DNA of 64,000 nt from Thermoleophilia bacterium (GCA_025934255.1 JAICYJ010000003.1:62001-126000); one strand, 5' to 3'; shown: positions 23,642 to 31,483, counted from the stretch's first letter. The notes: generated by a model not told the origin, from the sequence alone. Numbers and translations are program-made.

Positions 23642-24685
23642 ATGGCGGGTCTGGGGCTGCTCGGTCTGCAGTGGTCGGGCGTGACGACGACCCTGCGCTG
23701 CCTGTGCGGGACGTCGGTCGCGGCCGATGCCGGGCAGGGCATCGCCGACGTGCATGACCCGCGCCTGGGTGAGCTGGCGCGCGTGTCCAAGTCGAAGCGG
23801 GTGGTGCCGGCAACGCTGGAGGTGAGCGACCTGACGCGGCTGGTGCGGGGCGCCCGGCGCGGTGAGGAGCTGGGCGGCGAGCTGCTCGCGCACATGCGCA
23901 CGACCGATGCGGTGGTGCTGGTGGTGCGCTGCTTTCACGACGATCAGGTGGCGCATCCGTCGGGGCGGGTGAACCCGCTGGACGACGCCGAGACGATCGA
24001 GCTGGAGCTGGTCTTCGCCGACCAGGCCGCGGTGGCGCGGCGGCTGGAGCGGGTGGCGAAGACGGCCAAGTCGGGCGACCGGGCGATCGTGGCCGAGCAG
24101 GAGCTGCTCCTGGAGCTGGCCGCCGGGTTGGAGCAGGGGCGCCCGGCGCGCTCGCTGGGCCTGGATCTGCCCGACGCGCTCGACCTGCTGACGGCGAAGC
24201 CGGCGCTCACGATTGCGAACGTCGACCAGGGCGGCAACGAGCAGGCGGTGGAGGAGCTGCGAGCGTTCGGCGCAGAGCGCGGGATCGGCACGATCGCGCT
24301 GGACGCCAAGCTCGAGGCCGAGATCGCGGAGCTGGACGAGGGCGACCGGCGGGCGTTCCTGGACGACCTCGGGATCGAGCGGCCGGCGCTCGAGGAGGTG
24401 AGCCTGGCCGCGTACGCGGCGCTCGACCTGATCCCGTTCTTCACGTCGGGCGAGAAGGAGTCGCGGGCCTGGACGATCCGCCGCGGCCAGCACGCCCAGG
24501 AGGCGGCCGGCAAGATCCACACCGACCTCGCCCGCGGGTTCATCCGGGCCGAGGTGATCGAGTGGGACAAGCTGGTGGAGGCGGGCGGCGAGACCGAGGC
24601 CAAGCGCCGCGGCTGGGTGCGCGTGGAGGGCCGCGACTACGTCGTCAAGGACGGCGACGTGCTCAACGTGCGCTTCAACGTCTGA
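23642..24685 (+). CDS. YchF/Ola1-family protein with destroyed nucleotide-binding site
   Basis: A 347-residue homologue of YchF along its whole length, including the C-terminal TGS-like end (AAGKIHTDLARGFIRAEVI ... YVVKDGDVLNVRFNV). The nucleotide site is lost: the P-loop GLPNVGKST is GLQWSGVTT (Val14 for the essential Lys), the switch II DIAGLV is DLTRLV (Arg66 for Gly), the NxxE base motif is NVDQ, and the switch I region is shortened. YchF is normally a ribosome-associated ATPase. This copy should not bind or hydrolyse nucleotide in the usual way, so it is probably a paralogue with a binding or decoy role. Third gene of the mce operon. Confidence 0.88.
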   Translation: MAGLGLLGLQWSGVTTTLRCLCGTSVAADAGQGIADVHDPRLGELARVSKSKRVVPATLEVSDLTRLVRGARRGEELGGELLAHMRTTDAVVLVVRCFHDDQVAHPSGRVNPLDDAETIELELVFADQAAVARRLERVAKTAKSGDRAIVAEQELLLELAAGLEQGRPARSLGLDLPDALDLLTAKPALTIANVDQGGNEQAVEELRAFGAERGIGTIALDAKLEAEIAELDEGDRRAFLDDLGIERPALEEVSLAAYAALDLIPFFTSGEKESRAWTIRRGQHAQEAAGKIHTDLARGFIRAEVIEWDKLVEAGGETEAKRRGWVRVEGRDYVVKDGDVLNVRFNV

Positions 24686-24970
24686 GCCTCGGGCCGACCT
24701 GTCACGGCAACGCAACGATCCGCTACCCGCGCGAATGGGCGCGCTTCGCGCCAGTTCTGCAACGACATGCAACGACTCCGGGGCGGACCGCCAACGGCGG
24801 CCGAGTGGTAGTCAAACACCGATGCGGGGCGCGGCCCAGCGTTCAAGCCAAACCGGCGAGACGCGCAGGTCGCGATATGCTGCGGTGCTGTCACGAAGGT
24901 CTGTCGAGGGCCGAGTCGTAGTCAAACGGCGACCTGTGTCACGACCTGCGACGGGGGTGTCACGAACGCG
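24686..24970. repeat. 285-base gap with a 19-base direct repeat
   Basis: No gene is visible. Two copies of GGCCGAGTsGTAGTCAAAC (24799-24817 and 24909-24927) match at 18 of 19 positions, 110 bases apart. TGTCACGA occurs three times (near 24889, 24937 and 24959) and TGTCACGG once near 24701, and TGCAACGAC twice near 24757. These could be regulator sites or a decayed duplicated element. The gap lies between convergent ends (ychF-like and the GST/glutaredoxin-like gene). Confidence 0.45.
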
Positions 24971-25252
24971 TCAGCTGAGCGGGGCGGACTCGCCCGGCCC
25001 GTGCAGGGTGCCGGCCTGCGCCTGCTGGGCGATCACCTTCGAGTCGCGCAGGAAGGTGCCGTCCTCAAACTCGACCAGCGGCAGCTTCTGGATGCCGGCC
25101 AGCTGCTTGACGTCGCTGCGCAGAAAGCGCACCGGCGAGTGCTTGACCAGCTCGTACTCGATGCCGGCCTCGTCCAGCGCGTGTTGGGCTGCCCAGCAGG
25201 GGTGCGGGCCCTTCACGAACATGGCCGAACACCTGTGCAGCTTGATCGCCAT
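24971..25252 (-). CDS. glutaredoxin/GST N-terminal-like thioredoxin-fold protein
   Basis: 93 residues with a thioredoxin-type fold like the N-terminal domain of glutathione transferases: KLHRCS at the first strand, ALDEAGIEYELVKHSP, then IQKLPLVEFEDGTFLRDSKVIAQQ with the conserved cis-proline (LPLVE) and acidic-Ser (RDSK) substrate site. The active-site CxxC is not at the usual place; cysteines are C8 and C19 (HPCWAAQ). Thus redox activity is uncertain. It starts 6 bases after a TAGCAT element and is followed in the same direction by nothing before the 285-base gap. Confidence 0.75.
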   Translation of the reverse strand: MAIKLHRCSAMFVKGPHPCWAAQHALDEAGIEYELVKHSPVRFLRSDVKQLAGIQKLPLVEFEDGTFLRDSKVIAQQAQAGTLHGPGESAPLS

Positions 25253-25258
25253 GTCCCG

Positions 25259-25264
25259 ATGCTA
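25259..25264 (-). promoter_or_regulatory. -10 element for GST/glutaredoxin-like gene
   Basis: TAGCAT on the minus strand, 6 bases before the ATG at 25252; it lies within the short gap after the cupin gene, so this gene may have its own leaderless transcript. Confidence 0.4.
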
Positions 25265-25276
25265 CCCCAAGTGCGC

Positions 25277-25816
25277 CTAGTCGTCCTGCCGCAGCAGCGG
25301 ATGCGTGAGTCCGTGCTGTTCGCAGATCCGCTGCACGCTGTCCATGTCGAACTCGATGCCGTACTTCGGGGAGAGATCCGACATGTCGGTCTCGCCTCGC
25401 TCCAGGCGCTCGGACAGCTCGCGGAAGAAATGCTCGAATCCGGCCGGCGAGATGATCTCCAGGATCCGGCAGGGCGTGTCGCCGGCGTTCCAGAACGTGT
25501 GCCACTGGTCGCGGGGCTTGAACGCGAGCTCGCCGGCGTCGGCGTAGATCACGTCGTCGCCCAGCAACGAGCCCATCCGGCCCTCCAGCACGTAGCTCCA
25601 CTCGTCGACGCCGTCGTGCCGGTGCAGCGGCGCGCACAGCGAGCGGGGCGGGATCGGGTGCTCGACCAGCGAGAAGCCGCCGCCCGACTCCTCGCCCCAG
25701 ATCATGAAGCGGGCACCGCAGCCGCCCAGCTCGGCGTAGAGGCCGTCGGCCGGGCCTACCTTGCGGGGGCCCTGGGATGCGTCGAAACGGCGAAGGGTGT
25801 CGGTAGTCCGGCTCAT
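25277..25816 (-). CDS. cupin-domain protein
   Basis: A 179-residue protein with one cupin barrel. Motif 1 is PLHRHDGVDEWSYVLEG (two His and Glu), motif 2 is PRDQWHTFWNAG (His), giving a plausible mononuclear metal site. N- and C-terminal extensions are helical. Function is not predictable: sensors, isomerases and dioxygenases share the fold. It is divergently transcribed from a TetR regulator 57 bases away, so it is the likely target of that regulator. A good AAAGGA ribosome-binding site precedes the ATG. Confidence 0.8.
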   Translation of the reverse strand: MSRTTDTLRRFDASQGPRKVGPADGLYAELGGCGARFMIWGEESGGGFSLVEHPIPPRSLCAPLHRHDGVDEWSYVLEGRMGSLLGDDVIYADAGELAFKPRDQWHTFWNAGDTPCRILEIISPAGFEHFFRELSERLERGETDMSDLSPKYGIEFDMDSVQRICEQHGLTHPLLRQDD

Positions 25817-25841
25817 GGTGTATCCTTTCAGTGATCAGTAG

Positions 25842-25854
25842 TGTTCAACGAACA
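25842..25854. promoter_or_regulatory. TetR-type operator candidate
   Basis: TGTTC-AAC-GAACA is a perfect inverted repeat in the gap between the divergent cupin and tetR genes. It overlaps a possible -10 (TAGTGT, 25839-25844) for tetR, which fits autorepression. Confidence 0.5.
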
Positions 25855-25872
25855 TACCACACCGAGACGCCG

Positions 25873-26457
25873 ATGACCAGCCCCCGCCCCTACACCAAGA
25901 CCCGCCGCGCCGAGCTCGAGCAGCGGACGCGCGAGCGGATCACCGAGGCCGCCGTCGAGCTGCACGGTTCGCTGGGCCCGGCCCGCACCACCATCAGCGC
26001 CATCGCCCAGCGTGCGGACGTCCAGCGCGCAACCGTCTACCGCCACTTCCCGGACGAGGAGGCCCTGTTCGCCGCCTGCTCGGCGCACTGGAGGGCGCAG
26101 AACGAGCCTCCCGACCTGGCTGCCTGGGCGGCCATCCGTGACCCGGCCGCCCGCCTGGCCGTCGCGCTGTCGGAGCTGTACGCCTGGTACGCGCGGACCC
26201 ACCAGATGCTGGAGCTGCTGATCCGCGACCTGCCGCTCGTTCCGGCGGTGCAGACGCAGTTCCGCTTGCCGGGCTACCTGGCCGCCGCCGCCGACGTGCT
26301 GCTCGCCGGCCGGCCCGAGCGCGGCGCCGCCCGGCGGCGAGCCCGCGCCGCGCTCGGCCACGCCGTCTCGTTCGAGGCGTGGCTGTCGCTGGTGCGGCAG
26401 CAGGGCCTCACCAGCGCCGAGGCGATCAGGCTGATGGAGCGGATGACGGCGCGCTGA
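25873..26457 (+). CDS. TetR/AcrR-family transcriptional regulator
   Basis: 194 residues. The N-terminal helix-turn-helix is clear: RERITEAAVELHGSLGPARTTISAIAQRADVQRATVYRHFPDEEALF is split by a loop as usual for TetR. The C-terminal ligand domain is helical and not assignable. The ATG at 25873 (MTSPRPYTKTRRAE) is preferred over an upstream in-frame ATG at 25831, which would run through the operator-like repeat. It probably controls itself and the divergent cupin gene. The 3' end overlaps the convergent methyltransferase gene by 32 bases. Confidence 0.88.
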   Translation: MTSPRPYTKTRRAELEQRTRERITEAAVELHGSLGPARTTISAIAQRADVQRATVYRHFPDEEALFAACSAHWRAQNEPPDLAAWAAIRDPAARLAVALSELYAWYARTHQMLELLIRDLPLVPAVQTQFRLPGYLAAAADVLLAGRPERGAARRRARAALGHAVSFEAWLSLVRQQGLTSAEAIRLMERMTAR

Positions 26458-27040
26458 CCCGCACCATCACGAACCAGTCGCCGTCGTGCAGCACCTCGCC
26501 GCCGGCTAGCTCCGCCGCCAGCCCCGCGCCGGTGAAGTAGCGCTTGTAGACCCCGTGCACGGAGCCGTCGTTGAGCGTTCGCTGCTGCTCCTCCTCGGCG
26601 TCGTGATCCGGCCGCAGGTGGGAGTCGACCACGACCAGCTCCCTCGATACGCGCAGGGCTTCCGCCACGAATCGCTCGCGCTCACCGCCGCGCAGGTGCC
26701 CGTAGAAGTGGCCGGTGAAGACCCTGTCGAAGCTGCCGTCCTCGAACGGCAGCGGCACCGCGTCTCCCTGGACGACGCGCCCGCCGGGGATCCGCTCGCG
26801 TGCGATCTCGAGCATCTGCGCGCTCTGGTCGAGCCCGGTCACGGCACCTCGCAGCTGTCGCGTCAGGAACCCGGTGCCACAGGCGACGTCCAGCGTCGTG
26901 GCGGCCGGCAACGCCGCCACCGCCGCGCACAGCTCGCGCAGCTCCTCGTGCCAACCGGGGCGGTCGCGCTCGGCGAACAGGCCGGTGCCCATGTACCACT
27001 GGTCGTACTCGGGCGCGCGGCGGTCGTAGTACTCCAGCAT
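26426..27040 (-). CDS. class I SAM-dependent methyltransferase
   Basis: A 204-residue Methyltransf_11/25-type enzyme. Motif I is TLDVACGTGFLTRQL, then VTGLDQSAQMLEIAR (acidic loop binding the ribose), GDAVPLPFEDGSFDRVFTGH, and a beta-strand LVVVDSHLRPD. The N-terminus MLEYYDRRAPEYDQWY is typical of ubiquinone/menaquinone-like and small-molecule methyltransferases. The substrate is unknown. It begins at an ATG 7 bases after TAGGAT and its stop overlaps the convergent tetR gene. Confidence 0.88.
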   Translation of the reverse strand: MLEYYDRRAPEYDQWYMGTGLFAERDRPGWHEELRELCAAVAALPAATTLDVACGTGFLTRQLRGAVTGLDQSAQMLEIARERIPGGRVVQGDAVPLPFEDGSFDRVFTGHFYGHLRGGERERFVAEALRVSRELVVVDSHLRPDHDAEEEQQRTLNDGSVHGVYKRYFTGAGLAAELAGGEVLHDGDWFVMVRVSAPSSAPSA

Positions 27041-27047
27041 CGAGGCG

Positions 27048-27053
27048 ATCCTA
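27048..27053 (-). promoter_or_regulatory. -10 element for methyltransferase gene
   Basis: TAGGAT on the minus strand, 7 bases before the ATG at 27040, in the 19-base gap after the YhaM-type gene. Confidence 0.45.
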
Positions 27054-27059
27054 GCCGCG

Positions 27060-27905
27060 CTACAACGACTCGGCGACGCGTGCGTCCAGCTGGTTCGCCT
27101 GGTACAGACAGACCGCCTCCGGCGTCTCCAGCCGCCGGCCCTCGAGCGGGCCGTGGTGGCCGGCGACGGCTCCCAGCAGCGGCAGCAGCACCGACTCGTC
27201 CAGCCCGACCTCGCGGGCGACGCCGTCGATCATGCGCACGCCGGCCAGCACGTGACCGATCAGCCGGCCCTCGTCGCTGACCGCAATCGTGACGCCCTGG
27301 CGGAACGTCTCCGTCCGCCCGACGTCGTGCAGCAGCGCCGCCGCCAGCAGCAGATCGCCGTTCAGGCGCGGGTGCATCTGCCCGGCCTCCCGGCACAGCG
27401 CGGCCACCGCGACCGTGTGCTCGAGCAGGCCGCCCGCGTAGGAGTGGTGCTGCTCCGACGCCGGGGCCGTGCGGAACCGCTCCCGGAACCGCCCGTTCTC
27501 CAGGAACCGTGCCACCAGCGCGGACAGGCCGGGATCGTGGATCTCCGCGGCCAGGAACTCGACCATGCCGTCCAGCGTCTCGGCGTCGCGGCGCGCGCCC
27601 GGCACCAGCTCGAGCGCGTCTCCCTGCTCGAGCCGCTCGACGTCGCGGATCGCGATCTGCGGCCGGCCGTCGTAGCGCTCGACGCGACCCAGCACGCGCA
27701 CCGTGTCGCCCTCGTCGAAGCGCGCGCCCAGCACGTTGACGTCGTTCCAGACCACGGCCGGGACGCGGCCGGTGCGGTCGGCCAGCTCCAGCGACAGGAA
27801 CGGGTCACCGTTGCGGGTGCGTCGCCGGCGCTTGCGCTGCACCGCGAACGTGGCCTCGACCAGCGCACCTTCCTCGAGCTCGGATACGTAGGTGCCTTCG
27901 GCCAT
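27060..27905 (-). CDS. YhaM-type 3'-5' exoribonuclease (OB fold plus HD domain)
   Basis: 281 residues. An OB-fold nucleic-acid-binding domain (about 1-95: FAVQRKRRRRTRNGDPFLSLELADRTG ... with VPAVVWND) is followed by an HD domain (about 140-270) with SYAGGLLEHTVAVAALC, LLHDVGRTETF and AGHHGPLEG. This order and the GGLLEHT motif are the signature of YhaM/CbfA1-like 3'-5' exonucleases that degrade RNA. The basic patch in the OB domain (RKRRRRTR) is stronger than usual. It begins 9 bases after TAGACT and is divergent from the DUF1015 gene. Confidence 0.88.
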   Translation of the reverse strand: MAEGTYVSELEEGALVEATFAVQRKRRRRTRNGDPFLSLELADRTGRVPAVVWNDVNVLGARFDEGDTVRVLGRVERYDGRPQIAIRDVERLEQGDALELVPGARRDAETLDGMVEFLAAEIHDPGLSALVARFLENGRFRERFRTAPASEQHHSYAGGLLEHTVAVAALCREAGQMHPRLNGDLLLAAALLHDVGRTETFRQGVTIAVSDEGRLIGHVLAGVRMIDGVAREVGLDESVLLPLLGAVAGHHGPLEGRRLETPEAVCLYQANQLDARVAESL

Positions 27906-27914
27906 CGCCGGGTG

Positions 27915-27946
27915 AGTCTATTCCACCGGCCGGGCGCGACTAGACT
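27915..27946. promoter_or_regulatory. paired divergent -10 elements (YhaM-type and DUF1015 genes)
   Basis: AGTCTA (27915-27920, TAGACT on the minus strand, 9 bases before the ATG at 27905) and TAGACT (27941-27946, 11 bases before the ATG at 27958) form a mirror pair 20 bases apart, one for each divergent gene. Confidence 0.5.
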
Positions 27947-27957
27947 GACCGGCACCG

Positions 27958-29250
27958 ATGAGCGACACCGTCACAGGCACCGCCCTGGAGCCGCTGCGAG
28001 CGCTGCGCTATGACGCCGGTCGCTTCCCGCTGGACGAGGTGGTGGCGCCGCCCTACGACGTGATCTCGCCGGCCGACCGCGAGGCGCTGCTGCGCCGCAA
28101 CGACCATAACGTCGTGCGGCTGGAGCTGCCGGATACGGCCCAGACCGCCGCGCACCTGTTGCACGAATGGCGGCGTGACGGCGCGCTGGTCCGCGATGCC
28201 GAGCCGGCGCTGTGGTGGCACGAGCAGCGGTTCACCGGGCCCGACGGCCTCGACCGCAGCCGCGCGGGGTTCTTCTCGGCGGTGCGGCTGTCTTCGTACG
28301 AGGAGGGTCGTGTGCGCCCTCACGAGCGCACGCACGCGCACGCCCGGCAGGGGCGGCTCGACCTGCTCCGCGCCACCCGCACCAACACCTCGCCGATCTT
28401 CGCGCTCTACGACGACCCGGACGGCCGGCCGCGCGCGGCCCTGGCACCGGCGGCCGACCGCCCGCCCGACATGCAGGCCACCGACGGCGACGATACACAG
28501 CACCGCTTCTGGCGCGCCGAGGGGCCGGAGGCGGTCGCGGCCACGCAGGCCGCGCTGGGCGACCGCGAGATCCTGATCGCCGACGGCCATCACCGCTACG
28601 AGACGGCGCTGGCCTACCGCCACGAGCAGCGTGAGCGCGACGGCGACCCGGCCGGCGACCAGCCCTACGACTTCGTGCTGATGTACCTCGCCAACCTGCA
28701 CGGCGAGGGCCTCGCCATCTACCCCACCCACCGCGTGGTGATGGCTCGGCGCGAGGTCGATCCGCGCTTCCTGGCCGCCTTCGCCGTGCGCGAGCTGCCG
28801 GCCGGCACGTCGCCCGCCCAGGTCGAGTCGCAGCTGAACGCGATCGATCCGGCCACGGTCGCCTTCGCGCTCTGGCGCGGCAGCGACCAGCCGGCGCTGA
28901 TCGCCCAGGTGAAGGACACGAGCACGGTGATGATGGCGATGCCGGGCGCGCCCAAGGCGCTGCGCGCCATCGACGCCGCCGTGCTCGAGGCGCTGGTGCT
29001 GGCACCGCTGCTGGGCCTTGACGGCGACCAGTTCCTGACCACCGACCAGGTGCGGTACGTGCGCGGCCTGGAGACGGCCGCCGCCCTGGTCGATTCGGGC
29101 GAGGCCGGCAGCGCCTTCCTGCTGCGCGCGCCCACCGTCGAGCAGGTGCAGGCGGTGGCGGCGGCGGGGCGCGTGATGCCGCAGAAGTCGACCTACTTCT
29201 TCCCCAAGCTCGCGACCGGCTTCCTGCTGAATCCGCTCGCCGCCGAGTGA
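27958..29250 (+). CDS. DUF1015 family protein
   Basis: 430 residues with the DUF1015 signature: ALRYDAGRFPLDEVVAPPYDVIS at the start, the NVVRLELP segment, GVLRPHERT-type loop (EGRVRPHERTHAHARQGRLDLL), IADGHHRYETALAYR and LMYLANLHGEGLAIYPTHRVV. The family includes archaeal ADP-dependent serine kinase SerK, but most bacterial members have no known function. The GHHRY segment is the conserved core. The stop overlaps the GTG of the inositol-phosphatase gene (GTGA), so the two are coupled. Confidence 0.88.
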   Translation: MSDTVTGTALEPLRALRYDAGRFPLDEVVAPPYDVISPADREALLRRNDHNVVRLELPDTAQTAAHLLHEWRRDGALVRDAEPALWWHEQRFTGPDGLDRSRAGFFSAVRLSSYEEGRVRPHERTHAHARQGRLDLLRATRTNTSPIFALYDDPDGRPRAALAPAADRPPDMQATDGDDTQHRFWRAEGPEAVAATQAALGDREILIADGHHRYETALAYRHEQRERDGDPAGDQPYDFVLMYLANLHGEGLAIYPTHRVVMARREVDPRFLAAFAVRELPAGTSPAQVESQLNAIDPATVAFALWRGSDQPALIAQVKDTSTVMMAMPGAPKALRAIDAAVLEALVLAPLLGLDGDQFLTTDQVRYVRGLETAAALVDSGEAGSAFLLRAPTVEQVQAVAAAGRVMPQKSTYFFPKLATGFLLNPLAAE

Positions 29251-30056
29251 CCGACCGCGGCTGGCTCGAGTTCTGCCAGACCGTTGCCGCCGACGTGCGC
29301 GGGCTGCTGCTGCAGCTGCCGACCCGGGATGACCGCGAGCCGGTGATCGGCCAGGGCAAGGGCGGCGACGACACGACGGCGATCGACGACGGCGCCGAGC
29401 GACTGGCGGTGACGCGGCTCGAGCAGCTGGCCGACCGCGGCATCTCCTTCCGGCTGGTTTCCGAGGAGCTGGGCGAGCGGCGATTCGGCGACGACGAGAG
29501 CCCGTGGGTGGTCGTCGTCGATCCGATCGACGGCTCGCTCAACGCCAAGCGCTGCCTGCCCTTCTACTGCATCTCGATCGCCTTCGCCGACGGTCCGACC
29601 GTCGACGACGTGCGCTTCGGCTACGTGCTCGACCTCGGCAGCGGGGAGGAGTGGGTGGCGACGGCCGGGGAGGGCGCAACGGTCAACGGCCGCGCGCTGG
29701 GCGGCGTGCGACCCAAGCCGCGGCTCGGCATCGTGGACTTCGAGGCCACGAACGCCGCTCTGATCGCGGACGCCTCCGCCCGGCTCGACGGCCACGTCGG
29801 CCGCATCCGCGTGCTGGGCGCGCTGGCGCTGGCGCTCTGCCAGCTGGCCGACGGACGGCTGGACGGCGTGGCCTCGCTGAAGCCGTCACGGTCGGTCGAC
29901 ATCGCCGCCGCAGCGCTGATCGTGCGCGAGGCCGGCGCCCACATCGAGACCCGCGGGCCGGCGGCGATGCCGCTCGACCTGTCCACGCGCGCACACGTGG
30001 TGGCGGCGCGCGACCAGCCGATGGCCGACCGGCTGTCGGCGCTGCTCTGGGACTAG
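29247..30056 (+). CDS. inositol monophosphatase family protein
   Basis: 269 residues. It has the metal-dependent phosphatase motifs in order: SEELGE (Glu pair for metal), VVVVDPIDGSLNAKR (DPIDGSxN), and PSRSVDIAAAALIVREAGA (WDxAAG counterpart with Ser for Trp). Members dephosphorylate inositol-1-phosphate, bisphosphates such as PAP or fructose-1,6-bisphosphate; the DPIDGSLNAKR loop and the SVD variant do not decide between these. It is coupled to the DUF1015 gene by GTGA and its stop shares a CTAG with the convergent SRPBCC gene. Confidence 0.88.
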   Translation: MTDRGWLEFCQTVAADVRGLLLQLPTRDDREPVIGQGKGGDDTTAIDDGAERLAVTRLEQLADRGISFRLVSEELGERRFGDDESPWVVVVDPIDGSLNAKRCLPFYCISIAFADGPTVDDVRFGYVLDLGSGEEWVATAGEGATVNGRALGGVRPKPRLGIVDFEATNAALIADASARLDGHVGRIRVLGALALALCQLADGRLDGVASLKPSRSVDIAAAALIVREAGAHIETRGPAAMPLDLSTRAHVVAARDQPMADRLSALLWD

Positions 30057-30499
30057 CGCGGTTCCGCTTCCAGGATCGCCTTCAGCTGCTGTAGATCCTT
30101 GATGTTGGCGCGGCGCATCGAACGCGCCATCAGCGGCGATGCCACCCCGACGAAGCCCCTGGGACGGCCGCGGTTTCGCAGCGTCATCCGGGTGCCGCCG
30201 CCGGGCGTATCGCGCCAGGTGTACGTCGTCTCCATCGGGAACGGCCCCTCGGGGGCTGACATCACCAGCCGCTCGCCTGTCACCAGCTCGGTGATGCGAT
30301 AGGTGTAGGTCAGGCTCCGGCCCAGAAACCGCGCGGTGAACGCGATGTCCGAGCCGATCTCGGCCGGTGGCGATGAGCGCCACTCGACCGCGTCGATGTT
30401 CTCGTACCACTCGACCGCGTTGTCCGGGTCGGCCGCATACTCCGCCACCCGCTCACGTGGCCGGTCGATGTCGATCTCGGTGACCACGTCGACGTCCAC
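30053..30499 (-). CDS. SRPBCC (polyketide cyclase/START-like) protein
   Basis: 148 residues with the SRPBCC helix-grip fold: VVTEIDIDRPRERVAEYAADPDNAVEW at the start, SDIAFTARFLGR, a GERLVMSAPEGPFPMETTYTWRDT strand pair and a long C-terminal helix (ASPLMARSMRRANIKDLQQLKAIL). The fold binds hydrophobic ligands; no specific role can be given. It is the last gene of the ABC/AzlCD operon, 13 bases after azlD, starting at GTG. Confidence 0.82.
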   Translation of the reverse strand: MDVDVVTEIDIDRPRERVAEYAADPDNAVEWYENIDAVEWRSSPPAEIGSDIAFTARFLGRSLTYTYRITELVTGERLVMSAPEGPFPMETTYTWRDTPGGGTRMTLRNRGRPRGFVGVASPLMARSMRRANIKDLQQLKAILEAEPR

Positions 30500-30512
30500 G
30501 GCCGCAACGATC

Positions 30513-30809
30513 TCATAGCCTCAGCAGCGCTGCCGTGGCGGCAGCTGCGATCAGCACCACCGGAAACGGCGCCTTCCGCCAGACCAGCACCGCCGCAACG
30601 GCCAGCGCCGGCACCCGCGCATCGAGCACCAGCTTGCCGCCGCCGTCGAGCGTCCGGACGGCCACCAGGGCGGCCACCAGCGGCACGCTCAGGAGCTCCA
30701 GCGCCTGCGTCACGTCGGCGGGCAGCTGCCGGTTTCCGACCAGGACCGGTCCCACCGCCTTCAACACGTAGGCGCCGGCCGCGAGCGCGAGCAATGCGGT
30801 CCAGCTCAT
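30513..30809 (-). CDS. azlD: AzlD-family membrane protein
   Basis: A 98-residue protein with three to four hydrophobic helices and the AzlD features VLKAVGPVLVGNRQLP and FVPPAALA-like ELLSVPLVAALVAVRTL. AzlD pairs with AzlC for export of branched-chain amino acids. It overlaps the azlC stop by 4 bases (ATGA). Confidence 0.85.
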   Translation of the reverse strand: MSWTALLALAAGAYVLKAVGPVLVGNRQLPADVTQALELLSVPLVAALVAVRTLDGGGKLVLDARVPALAVAAVLVWRKAPFPVVLIAAAATAALLRL

Positions 30810-31483
30810 GCCACCACCTGCGCGCGGCGCAGCACGATCAGGCCCGGGATCACGCCGAACGCGGAGAACAGGATCGGCACCCCGACCTGGGTGAACGGCA
30901 CCAGGGCCGTCGCCAGCAGCGCGCCGGCGATGGCTGCCACCGGCGCGCCCGGGCGGCGCAGCTGCGGTGCCAGCAGTGCCAGGAACGCCGCCGGGAACAT
31001 CGCATCCAGCCCCAGCCGCCGCGGGTCGCCGAGACCGCTGCCGGCGATCGCGCCGGCCAGCGTGCCCAGGTTCCAGAACAGGAACACGCTGAGGCCGGTG
31101 GCGAGGAACGCGTGGTGGGCGGCGGCGGGATCCTGCGCGCGCGCCATGGCCGTCGATTCGTCGATCACCAGCTGGGCCTGCAGCGCGCGGCTGGCCAGCC
31201 GGCCTCGCAGCACCGGCACCAGCGACAGCCCGTACACGCCGTTGCGCGCGGCCAGCAGCAGCGCCGGTGCCAGCGCAGCGGCCGCCGATCCACCGGCGGC
31301 GATCACGCCCACCGTCGCGAACTGCGACGCGCCCGTGAACACCAGCAGCGACATCGCGCAGGTCTGGGCCGGACTGAGGCCGGCCGCCACCGACAGCACT
31401 CCGAAGGAGATGCCGTAGATGCCCGTCGCCGCGCCGATCGCGAGCGCCCTGCGGGTGATGTCGCGCCGCTCTGGTGCGTTCAC
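30806..31483 (-). CDS. azlC: AzlC-family branched-chain amino acid exporter
   Basis: 225 residues from a GTG that overlaps the stop of the upstream ABC permease (GTGA). Family motifs include GISFGVLSVAAGLSPAQTCAMSLLVFTGASQFATVGVI and a RNGVYGLSL segment, with about seven transmembrane helices. AzlC with AzlD forms a branched-chain amino acid efflux system. Lying in the same coupled series as an ABC-2 exporter suggests joint regulation, though the two transporters are unrelated in mechanism. Confidence 0.9.
   Translation of the reverse strand: MNAPERRDITRRALAIGAATGIYGISFGVLSVAAGLSPAQTCAMSLLVFTGASQFATVGVIAAGGSAAAALAPALLLAARNGVYGLSLVPVLRGRLASRALQAQLVIDESTAMARAQDPAAAHHAFLATGLSVFLFWNLGTLAGAIAGSGLGDPRRLGLDAMFPAAFLALLAPQLRRPGAPVAAIAGALLATALVPFTQVGVPILFSAFGVIPGLIVLRRAQVVA

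Noticed and set aside
24735..25280. Possible gene in the gap after the ychF-like gene
   Set aside because: The frame runs into the antisense of the GST/glutaredoxin-like gene and has Ser/Arg-rich content with no conserved motif; the gap is better treated as non-coding.
29247..29250. Frameshift between DUF1015 and inositol phosphatase genes
   Set aside because: GTGA overlap with complete family ends and starts on both sides is a normal coupled junction in this genome.
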